A DNA stretch of 64,000 nt from Bdellovibrionales bacterium RIFOXYD12_FULL_39_22 (GTDB taxonomy: Bacteria > Bdellovibrionota > Bacteriovoracia > Bacteriovoracales > Bacteriovoracaceae): positions 62,001 to 126,000 of the forward strand of contig MEQL01000061.1 of NCBI GenBank assembly GCA_001770205.1. The letters are read 5' to 3'. This document shows, piece after piece, positions 1-7,281 of the stretch. The position numbers and the translations under genes are program-made. Position 1 is the stretch's first letter; each line of letters opens with the position of its first letter. Below the pieces are notes generated by a model that saw only the letters and a program-made list of their open reading frames with translations, was not told where the DNA came from and ran no database searches.

Positions 1-1
1 T

Positions 2-685
2 CTAGGCCTCCTGATTGTGCTGTTTTTTCTCGCTTTTTCAGACAAAATAATTTTGTGGACCACTGGCGCTGCCGCCATGCGTCGAGAGCTTGCTTTGGAG
101 AGTACTCTGGCCAGCTTTCAGGCACAATTAAATATAATGCACATTGATTACTACAGAAGCAGCAAGCGCCAAAACAATATTTTTTTAGTCGCTTCCTTCT
201 TTGGCCGCCCCTCAATAATCATTGGTGACACAATTGCCTCAATTCTTTCACCAGAAGAGTTTCGCCAAATTATATTTTCTGCAATTGCCCGACTTCGATA
301 TGACGCAGTGGCAAAAAAAACTTTTGTAACCACACTGCTTTCGATAATTCTTTGGCCGTTTATCATTACATCGAAAGACCCTCTAGTCATAACTATAAAA
401 AACATCTTAGTTTATTTTTTGATTCCCATTTTTTTTCTTAAGGGAAAAGTTTTTAACGATGTAGATATTGAGAAAATTATTTCCCGAAAAATCAAAATTG
501 TTTTTGGCAGCGATCAGCTTTACAAAGCGGCCATTTATAAAGTTTCAGAGGTAGAAATTAAGCGCACAAATGTCGTTAACTTTCTTGATATCTTAACCAA
601 CGAACTTTCATTAGTTCCCGTCCATACAGGTGATCATATTATTAATGCACTGCAATCGGCACATACAAATTTAAGTGGCCGATGA
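2..685 (+). CDS. Degenerate M48 (HtpX/Ste24)-like membrane protein, 5' end outside window
   Basis: The frame is open from the left edge, so the gene is 5'-truncated by the window. The protein shows hydrophobic segments near its start and around 110-140 of the visible part. Between them lies a stretch shaped like the M48 metalloprotease core: an extended strand, 'IIIGDTIASILSPEEF', then a helix. In active M48 enzymes that helix carries HExxH; here it reads 'IIFSAIARLR', with neither the zinc histidines nor the glutamate. I infer a catalytically dead M48 homologue or a very distant relative. It ends inside the start region of the CHASE2 kinase gene, which suggests co-transcription with the sensor and regulator downstream. 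The family call rests on motif shape only. Confidence 0.5.
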   Translation, partial: LGLLIVLFFLAFSDKIILWTTGAAAMRRELALESTLASFQAQLNIMHIDYYRSSKRQNNIFLVASFFGRPSIIIGDTIASILSPEEFRQIIFSAIARLRYDAVAKKTFVTTLLSIILWPFIITSKDPLVITIKNILVYFLIPIFFLKGKVFNDVDIEKIISRKIKIVFGSDQLYKAAIYKVSEVEIKRTNVVNFLDILTNELSLVPVHTGDHIINALQSAHTNLSGR

Positions 686-728
686 TTTTCGCAATAATTG
701 TAATATTGAATTAACAGGAATTGTAAAA

Positions 729-2618
729 ATGGAATCAGAGGACTCAACAGGAAAAAATAAAACAGATTTTGCTGGGTATTATCCTCTTTTTTTTACGCTC
801 ATTTTTGTTGTGCTCTCCTTTCAATACTCTTTTTCAACGCTAGAGTCGGTGCTATATGATTGGCGTATTGTCTACGACTGGGGCATTAATTTTCATAATG
901 ATATCGTTTTAATTACTTTAGATGATGAAAGTGATGATTTTTTAGGAGAAAAATATCCCTATACTTATGCTTCGCATGAACGTTTTGTTGACCGCCTGGC
1001 CAAAGATCGGCCAAGCATCATTAGCTATTTAGTAAAATTAAACGAGCCAAAATCTGCGCAGGAAAATAGCGATATTGATAAATTTAAAGAGGCAGTGTAC
1101 GCATATAAAAATCATGGGGGAATTTTTCGTTTTGCTACTTTTTTGGAAGACAATAGTGAGATTCTTCCTCCACAAAAACTAAGAGACTTGGGATACTCTT
1201 CTGCCACCATTAATTCTGATAAAACTATTTTTTCCAAAGACGATGTTGCCAGAAGAATGGCACTTAATATCTCGGGCGAGAGTACTCTACACATTTGGAT
1301 TGCAAACACTTATCGCGCAATAAAGGGATTACCACAACTAAATGAGAATTTAATTAAGGGGGCTTATTACGATAAGGAGGCAGATGCGATTTATTCTCTT
1401 TTCCGCTATCACACATCCCCTCTAGAAAACAAGCACCGGATTAGTCGAATTCCTTTTCATCGGGTTGCCGTAGGAAATTTTCCTAAGGGCTTTTTTTCTA
1501 ATAAAATAGTTTTAATTGGTTCTTCTTATTTTTCTAGTCGTGCCGACTTTATGTTAACCCCCTTCAACACCGAAAACAAAGATGTCTCACAACTAACGAT
1601 TCATGCGGAAATGATTGAGTCTTTGATTTTGGAAAAAACAGTTCAACAGCTACCGCAGATGCTTACTAATTTTTTATCTCTGATAATTGCGGTGGTTTTA
1701 TCAATAATAATTTCTAAAGTTCGGCCAACAAGGGGACTTTTGATTACCGTTGGCGTCACTATCGGAATTTTTCTCACTTCTACCATTTTGTTTTCTGTCT
1801 TTGGCCTGTGGCTATATACAGTGCATATTCTTCTGACGGTGGTTATTGTCTATTATATTTTAATTCCCTTCCGGGCAATCAATGAATATCAGCGTCGTTT
1901 TGCAATTCAGGAAGAGACAAAACTTTTACGAAAAGTAGAAAATTTAAAACAAAATTTTATCTCACTTATGAGTCATGATCTAAAAACTCCAGTGGCAAAA
2001 ATTGCAGGAATGGCCGATGTTCTCTTGCAACAGCACAAAAACAATCATCCAGAATTGGCCAAGGGCCTGGTTGGAATAATTGACTCTACTAAGGAGTTAA
2101 ATCGCTTCATAACCTCTATTCTAGATTTAACCAAGGTAGAGTCGCATAATCTAAAGCTAAATCTTGCTTCAAAAGATATAAACACTGTGGTGGAAAGTGT
2201 AGTAGAGGAACTTCGCTTTGAAGCGGCCAACAAAGAAAGCACTCTTTTATTAAAAACCTCTCCTCTTTATCCAATTCAAATTGATGTTGTGCTGATGAAG
2301 CGAGTTATTTCCAACTTGGTGGAAAACGCATTAAAATATTCTGGACGCCAGGCAAAAATTGAAATCGAAACCTGGGATGATGCGGAATGGGTTTATGTAA
2401 AAGTTGCGGATAGTGGACCTGGTATTTCTGCTGAAGACTTAGATTTAATTTTTGATAAATTTTATAGGGTAAAAAATGATGCCAATCACTCTATCAAAGG
2501 TTCTGGTTTGGGACTATTTCTTGTAAAATATTTTGTGGAGCTTCACGGTGGAACTATTTCTGTGGAATCCAAACTGGGTGAAGGAACTGCTTTTAAAGTT
2601 AAATTAAAAAATGTATAA
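729..2618 (+). CDS. CHASE2-domain sensor histidine kinase
   Basis: This 629-residue membrane sensor kinase autophosphorylates on histidine and passes phosphate to a response regulator, probably the adjacent one. An N-terminal membrane segment precedes a CHASE2 extracytoplasmic sensor domain (about 35-295; typical 'DDESDDFLG' and 'KIVLIGSSYFSSRADF' segments). Three membrane helices (about 315-390) follow, then HisKA with the phospho-acceptor in 'SHDLKTP' (His416). The HATPase domain has N box 'NLVENALKYS', G1 'DSGPGIS', F box 'FDKFYR' and G2 'GSGLGLFL'. A GTG at 675 is in frame, but ATG 729 sits behind AGGAA at proper spacing and is preferred; the upstream gene ends at 685. The CHASE2 ligand cannot be read from sequence. 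Confidence 0.9.
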   Translation: MESEDSTGKNKTDFAGYYPLFFTLIFVVLSFQYSFSTLESVLYDWRIVYDWGINFHNDIVLITLDDESDDFLGEKYPYTYASHERFVDRLAKDRPSIISYLVKLNEPKSAQENSDIDKFKEAVYAYKNHGGIFRFATFLEDNSEILPPQKLRDLGYSSATINSDKTIFSKDDVARRMALNISGESTLHIWIANTYRAIKGLPQLNENLIKGAYYDKEADAIYSLFRYHTSPLENKHRISRIPFHRVAVGNFPKGFFSNKIVLIGSSYFSSRADFMLTPFNTENKDVSQLTIHAEMIESLILEKTVQQLPQMLTNFLSLIIAVVLSIIISKVRPTRGLLITVGVTIGIFLTSTILFSVFGLWLYTVHILLTVVIVYYILIPFRAINEYQRRFAIQEETKLLRKVENLKQNFISLMSHDLKTPVAKIAGMADVLLQQHKNNHPELAKGLVGIIDSTKELNRFITSILDLTKVESHNLKLNLASKDINTVVESVVEELRFEAANKESTLLLKTSPLYPIQIDVVLMKRVISNLVENALKYSGRQAKIEIETWDDAEWVYVKVADSGPGISAEDLDLIFDKFYRVKNDANHSIKGSGLGLFLVKYFVELHGGTISVESKLGEGTAFKVKLKNV

Positions 2619-2666
2619 AGATAAGGAGACGAGCGTCGCGTGCAGCTTAGCTAGGAGCGTAATAAA

Positions 2667-4190
2667 ATGCATAAAGTATTGGTTGTCGATGATGATAAGG
2701 TTTTGCAAGAATCGGTTAAGCAGGCCTTAGAATTTCACCATTTCATTGTAGAAGTTGCCGATAATGGCCGGGAGGCAGTTAACGCTGTTTTGCGCCAAAA
2801 ATATGATCTCGTCGTAATGGACGTAAACATGCCAGAGATGACGGGAATTGAGGCGCTTGTAGAGATAAAAAAACATGATCCCTCAATTATTGTTCTTATT
2901 CTGACCGCCTATTCTAATGTGGGGGATGCGGTAAAGGCCGTCAAAGAAGGGGCCTATAATTACCTAGAAAAGCCAATTCAATCTGACAACCTCGTGGCCT
3001 TAATTAAGCGCGCATTGAAAGCACGATCTTTAGTTGAAACCTCTGCTTTTTCTGCCCCCAAACTTTCTTTGGGTGGGGAATCAAGCGACTCTTTTGTTGG
3101 TGAGTCGCATGAAATGAAAAAAGTTTTCAACATTATTTATAAACTTGCACAAGTCAACACTCCAGTGTTAATTCGCGGAGAATCAGGAACAGGAAAAGAG
3201 CTAGTGGCCAAGGCCATTCATTACAACGGGCCTCGCAAAGACGGGAAGTTTGTAACAATAAATTTGGCGGCAATTCCGGACACTCTTATTGAATCGGAGT
3301 TATTTGGCCATGAAAAAGGGGCGTTCACTGGCGCATCAGAACGCAAAATTGGTAAATTTCAATATGCAGATGGTGGCACTATTTTTCTTGATGAGATTGG
3401 AGATGTTGGCCCACAGATGCAGGTAAAATTATTGCGCGTGTTACAGGAGCGCTCTTTTACTCCTGTTGGTTCCAACCGTACCGTCAATGTGGATGTTCGC
3501 GTTATTGCGGCATCTCATAAACATTTTGAAGAGATGATTAAAGTTGGAACATTTCGAGAAGATCTTTTTTACCGCTTAAATGTTCTTCCCGTTTATCTGC
3601 CACCGTTGCGCGAGAGAATTTCTGATATTTCACATTTGGTTGATTATTATATAAAATATTTCAACAATGTTCACAATCTTAGTATCAAAGGAGTTAGTCC
3701 TGATGCCATGAAGGCCATGACCGATTATGCCTGGCCAGGAAATATTCGCGAGCTTCGAAACGTAATAGAGCACGCTTTCATTGTGGAATATACTGACTAT
3801 ATTGGCCTAATGTCTCTTCCAGAAACTTTACGTAAAAATATAAAAGGCCACCTGGCAGCAGATCCAAATAGTGACACTGAGCGCGACAATAGCGAAATGA
3901 TCGATCTTGATGGAATTAAAAATTCTGTATTAGATAGAGAAGATGGTACAAATACCTCTGGCATCAATACTGGTGATGCGAAGTTCACCTTTACCATTAA
4001 AAATCGCAGCACTGAAGTTTCCATGGATTTTCAAGTTGCCAAAGATATTTTTGAAAAAGAATTCATCATTCAGGCCTTAATGATGAACAAAGGTAAGATA
4101 AATCAAACTGCTTTAAAGGCCAATATTCCCAAAAAGACCCTGCTTCGTAAAATTGAGAAATACGAGATCAACCCCAAGGAATATTATTAG
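2667..4190 (+). CDS. Sigma-54-dependent (NtrC-family) response regulator
   Basis: This 507-residue enhancer-binding protein couples phosphorylation to activation of sigma-54 RNA polymerase. The REC domain (1-120) has Asp52 in 'VVMDVNMPEM' as phospho-acceptor and Lys in 'YLEKPI'. The AAA+ domain (about 140-380) has Walker A GESGTGKE (171-178), the sigma-54-contacting GAFTGA loop (218-223) and 'GGTIFLDEIGD' (Walker B). After a variable linker, the C-terminal helix-turn-helix is Fis-like ('INQTALKANIPKKTLLRKI'). An AGGAG precedes the ATG. It lies 48 bases after the CHASE2 kinase, its likely partner, and its stop codon abuts the lspA start. Targets are unknown; I saw no clear -24/-12 promoter in the window. 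Confidence 0.93.
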   Translation: MHKVLVVDDDKVLQESVKQALEFHHFIVEVADNGREAVNAVLRQKYDLVVMDVNMPEMTGIEALVEIKKHDPSIIVLILTAYSNVGDAVKAVKEGAYNYLEKPIQSDNLVALIKRALKARSLVETSAFSAPKLSLGGESSDSFVGESHEMKKVFNIIYKLAQVNTPVLIRGESGTGKELVAKAIHYNGPRKDGKFVTINLAAIPDTLIESELFGHEKGAFTGASERKIGKFQYADGGTIFLDEIGDVGPQMQVKLLRVLQERSFTPVGSNRTVNVDVRVIAASHKHFEEMIKVGTFREDLFYRLNVLPVYLPPLRERISDISHLVDYYIKYFNNVHNLSIKGVSPDAMKAMTDYAWPGNIRELRNVIEHAFIVEYTDYIGLMSLPETLRKNIKGHLAADPNSDTERDNSEMIDLDGIKNSVLDREDGTNTSGINTGDAKFTFTIKNRSTEVSMDFQVAKDIFEKEFIIQALMMNKGKINQTALKANIPKKTLLRKIEKYEINPKEYY

Positions 4191-4730
4191 ATGAAACAGA
4201 GGGACAATGGAATAATTAGAGTTGCTATCATATTGGCGGTAATAATCATTCTCGATCAGATTACCAAGATATTTATTAAAACAAATTTTTATCAAGGGGA
4301 ATCCATTCCTGTTCTCGCCAATTTTTTTAGTATTACCTATGTGCGAAATACTGGTGCGGCGTTTGGTTTTTTGGCATCGGCAGGAGAAATTGTTCGCAAA
4401 ATTTTTCTACTGGGAGCGCCAATTATTTTTGGTGTCTGGCTAGGAAGAATGATCTGGCTTTCTCGCAATAATGCTGTTTTTTTAAATACAGGATATACCT
4501 TGATTTTGGCAGGGGGTATTGGCAATTTAATTGACCGCATCGCCTATGGCTACGTAGTAGATTTTCTTGATTGTTTTTATGGTACATATCATTGGCCGGC
4601 ATTTAATGTCGCAGACTCCTCGATAACTATTGGTGCGGCAGTTTTGATTGTTGATTTAGTTTTTTTCCACAAGGCAGAATCATTGGCCTCGACAGATGGG
4701 CCAGTTGCGGAGAATGACAAGGGACAGTAA
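4191..4730 (+). CDS. lspA: Lipoprotein signal peptidase II
   Basis: LspA is the inner-membrane aspartyl protease that removes signal peptides from diacylglyceryl prolipoproteins just before the lipid-modified cysteine. The 179-residue product has four membrane helices and the family motifs 'VRNTGAAFGFL', 'GNLIDRIAYGYVVDFLD' and 'FNVADSSITIG'; the aspartates of the last two motifs form the catalytic dyad. The ATG follows the stop codon of the regulator gene with no gap, so translation is probably coupled. lgt, the preceding step in lipoprotein maturation, follows four bases later. The window encodes several lipobox proteins that would be substrates. Confidence 0.95.
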   Translation: MKQRDNGIIRVAIILAVIIILDQITKIFIKTNFYQGESIPVLANFFSITYVRNTGAAFGFLASAGEIVRKIFLLGAPIIFGVWLGRMIWLSRNNAVFLNTGYTLILAGGIGNLIDRIAYGYVVDFLDCFYGTYHWPAFNVADSSITIGAAVLIVDLVFFHKAESLASTDGPVAENDKGQ

Positions 4731-4734
4731 TTAA

Positions 4735-5487
4735 TTGTATCCCATACTTTTTCAATCACACTTTTTAACTATTTATGCTTATCCACTTTTTCTAGGATTG
4801 GCCTGGGGAATTGCCTATAATTTTGCCAAAAAAATATTAGTAGAAGATCGCACTATTTTGACTTCTCAAAAATTCCATATTTTTTTTGGTGGATTATTTC
4901 TTTCTGGATGGGTTGGAGCAAAAATCGCTTTTTTAATATTTTCGGTTAATGATCGAGGCCAAGCACTACAGCTTTTTTCAAATGATAATTTTTGGCTTGG
5001 TGGTGGATTCGTTTTCTATGGTGGCCTAATGGCCGGAGCACTTTTTCTATTTATTTACAATTTTTTTGAGAAAGTATTAACCCTTGAACTTTTTGCTCAA
5101 ATCACTTTTCCACTGGCACTTGCTCATGCATTAGGAAGGATTGGGTGTTTTTTGGCCGGTTGTTGTTACGGATCTGCTAGCAACGTTCCTTGGTCTATTC
5201 ATCTACATAACGATAATCGGCATCCTACTCAATTATATGAGGCGTTTTTACTGCTGGGATTGGCCTTCGTTTTGCGCCAAAAACTTATTCAAAAAAAGTC
5301 TCCTTCTTTAATTATCTTTTTATATCTTGGGGCATATTCTCTTTTACGTTTTTTTTTGGAGTTTTTCCGAGGAGATATTGTTCGTGGAGTTTACGGACAG
5401 CTCTCTACTTCTCAAATTATTTCTATTATAATTTTATTGGCCACCATTATTTGGCAAAGAGTTGTGAGAAATGAGCAAAAAATTTAA
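4735..5487 (+). CDS. lgt: Phosphatidylglycerol:prolipoprotein diacylglyceryl transferase
   Basis: Lgt transfers diacylglycerol from phosphatidylglycerol to the lipobox cysteine in the inner membrane. The start is TTG at 4735, giving the typical 'MYPILFQSHFLTIYAYPLFL' beginning, with AGGGA upstream. Multiple membrane helices, the signature 'HALGRIGCFLAGCCYG' (containing the essential arginine) and 'RHPTQLYEAF' identify the family. The 250-residue length is close to the family norm. It overlaps the next gene by 17 bases and follows lspA directly, so the two lipoprotein-processing steps are encoded together. Confidence 0.95.
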   Translation: MYPILFQSHFLTIYAYPLFLGLAWGIAYNFAKKILVEDRTILTSQKFHIFFGGLFLSGWVGAKIAFLIFSVNDRGQALQLFSNDNFWLGGGFVFYGGLMAGALFLFIYNFFEKVLTLELFAQITFPLALAHALGRIGCFLAGCCYGSASNVPWSIHLHNDNRHPTQLYEAFLLLGLAFVLRQKLIQKKSPSLIIFLYLGAYSLLRFFLEFFRGDIVRGVYGQLSTSQIISIIILLATIIWQRVVRNEQKI

Positions 5488-6058
5488 ATCAAAAATATAT
5501 ACTAAACGAGGTGACCAGGGAGAGACTTCTTTGGTCTCTGGCACAACAGTTTCTAAAAGCAATTTGCGCGTTGAGGCCTACGGTACTATTGATGAATTAA
5601 ATTCTTTTGTTGGGTTGCTGGCCAGCTCTCTTTCTTCTTATGCGGCACCTTTCGATACTGTTTCTAGCTCATTGCAGCAAATTCAAAATCAACTTTTTGT
5701 TATGGGAAGTCGCTTGGCCTGTGAGATTAAATTTCATGAAAAACATAAATTAAAAAGAATCTCTGAGCAAAATATTCTAGACCTTGAAGAGCAAATTGAC
5801 TTCTTAGATAGTGCGCTGCCACCGCTTTCTAACTTTATCCTTCCGGCAGGAACAAATTCATCATGTCTCTCTCACGTCTGTCGAACGATTTGTCGACGGG
5901 CCGAACGACTACTTATTCGTTTTGGGGAAGAAATCTCAGAAGAGCGCGATGAAATCAATTTAATTTTTATTAATCGGCTTTCTGATTATTTTTTTGTTCT
6001 GGCCAGGTTTTTAAACGTTCAAAAGAGCAACGGCCCAGAAGTTGTTTGGAGAGAATAG
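5471..6058 (+). CDS. pduO: PduO-type cob(I)alamin adenosyltransferase
   Basis: This enzyme adenosylates cob(I)alamin with ATP to give coenzyme B12. The 195-residue protein has the PduO-type pattern: 'YTKRGDQGETSLVSGTTVSKSNLRVE' (ATP loop; the Thr/Lys/Gly region), 'EAYGTIDELNSFVG', and a C-terminal 'RTICRRAERLLI...INRLSDYFFVLAR' helix pair with cobalamin- and ATP-contacting arginine and asparagine. It overlaps the end of lgt by 17 bases and so ends the same operon. No corrin biosynthesis gene, B12-dependent enzyme or cobalamin riboswitch is visible nearby, so salvage for a distant mutase or reductase is the simplest reading. Confidence 0.9.
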   Translation: MSKKFKSKIYTKRGDQGETSLVSGTTVSKSNLRVEAYGTIDELNSFVGLLASSLSSYAAPFDTVSSSLQQIQNQLFVMGSRLACEIKFHEKHKLKRISEQNILDLEEQIDFLDSALPPLSNFILPAGTNSSCLSHVCRTICRRAERLLIRFGEEISEERDEINLIFINRLSDYFFVLARFLNVQKSNGPEVVWRE

Positions 6059-6113
6059 AATAAAATAAAATTAAAAAATATAAATATTGGGCCGGCCCAT
6101 TATGGATAATTGT

Positions 6114-6950
6114 CTATTGTTCATTTGAAAATTCTTCAACAATTCTTTTCCCGGCCTTTGTGCTTGCGGCTGATAGTGCTTTGATTATTGTCATCGCAAA
6201 CAAGTTGTTCATCTTTGTCATTTCTGGCCGCTTATGTGTGGCGACATAGTCTGCTAATTCAGAATCAGATAATTCTTTATACGTGAACAAATTACTTATT
6301 ACCACTGTGTTATAAATATTTTTACGCAACCCTGGTACCATTCCGTCTAAAATTGAATCTAGCGCTTGCTGCGTCATGCGCTTATCTTTTGGTAGAGCAT
6401 AATTTATCCCATACATAATCCCAAAGATCATTTCTTTGGCAATTGCAAACCCAATCTCTGTTTGCATTGCCAACAGATCGAGTTCAACAACCAGCTGAGC
6501 ACGTCTCTGGCCAGGAGGATTGGCCTCGAAACCCTCTGCATATTTTACTACTGCTTGTTGTGCAGAAGGTTCTGATGCTATTGATTCAAGCTTGGTAACT
6601 CGCTTCATAAGAGTACTGTTGTATATTGTCAGTATGCTGTTTATTTCTTCAGAAGAAAGTTCCTTTTCAAAGGCATCGCGAATTTGCAGCAATAGCTGAG
6701 AAGAATCAAATGATTCTTCTATGATCTTTTCAAATTTAACAAATTGAGATGAAGACATTTTTGATTTTTCTTTTTGAGCAGAAAGATGGGCCTGTATATT
6801 ATCATCTATTGCCATTATCTGCTTATCCATTCCTGTTGCCAAAAGTAACTTGTCCACAGGCCCCTTTGGGGGAGGAGGGGCAGAGGCGCAAGAAATCGCC
6901 AAGGTCAGGATGAGAAAAGATAACAATTTGCTAAAAAAATTTTCTTTCAT
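6114..6950 (-). CDS. Exported lipoprotein, DUF2059-like
   Basis: The 278-residue product starts with a lipoprotein signal peptide ending in 'LAISC', followed by a short proline-rich tether. The mature part is helical. One stretch (about 75-120), 'QIRDAFEKELSSEEINSILTIYNSTLMKRV', resembles the helical motif of DUF2059 proteins, where a C-terminal 'eEl..i..fY.S..G' segment is typical. No catalytic residues are evident and the function is unknown. It is convergent with the pduO-type gene and divergent from rapA. Confidence 0.75.
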   Translation of the reverse strand: MKENFFSKLLSFLILTLAISCASAPPPPKGPVDKLLLATGMDKQIMAIDDNIQAHLSAQKEKSKMSSSQFVKFEKIIEESFDSSQLLLQIRDAFEKELSSEEINSILTIYNSTLMKRVTKLESIASEPSAQQAVVKYAEGFEANPPGQRRAQLVVELDLLAMQTEIGFAIAKEMIFGIMYGINYALPKDKRMTQQALDSILDGMVPGLRKNIYNTVVISNLFTYKELSDSELADYVATHKRPEMTKMNNLFAMTIIKALSAASTKAGKRIVEEFSNEQ

Positions 6951-7281
6951 TGAATCTCCACAGATATTGGCCCGCGACAGAAGAGAAAAAAGTTAGTACT
7001 GTTGCTGGCATACAAATTGTGCGCCATAAAGATTCTAGAGGAGGAGTTCTCAAATGTCTAAAATTCTATGCGTTATCGCCGGATAGAGCATAATTTGCTT
7101 TTCGAAAGGAGCGCTCAGATAGCAAAAATATTTTTAAAAAAGCTCCGATCTTTTTGGTCAAGTTCGAAGTATTATAAATCCACTTTTTCATTGCATCTGA
7201 CAGACTAATGATATTAGAGATAGTGAACGGAAGAAACAATTCCCCTGTTAAGTTTCTATTAATTCTGTTTTAATTTATTCG
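6951..7281. other. Divergent intergenic region between lipoprotein gene and rapA
   Basis: This 331-base gap must hold the promoters of the lipoprotein gene (minus) and rapA (plus). I see no confident promoter pair, no hairpin terminator and no RNA gene. The only notable item is a ten-codon open frame with a strong ribosome-binding site, listed separately. Confidence 0.6.
7054..7086 (+). other. Ten-codon mini-ORF with strong Shine-Dalgarno
   Basis: ATG 7054 is preceded at good spacing by GAGGAGGAG (around 7038-7047) and runs ten sense codons (MSKILCVIAG) to TAG. It could be a leader peptide, the decayed start of a gene, or chance. The first residues resemble the start of many Rossmann-type proteins, which would fit a remnant. 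There is no evidence of expression. Confidence 0.25.

Noticed and set aside
2619-2666. Four-codon frame (GTG at about 2640) behind AAGGAG between kinase and regulator genes
   Set aside because: Too short to judge, with poor spacing; a relic of the regulator's leader is enough explanation.
6088-6099. 12-base palindrome TGGGCCGGCCCA between convergent genes as a terminator
   Set aside because: There is no loop and no T run; a hairpin would have only four paired bases. It is more likely a product of the general GGCC excess.
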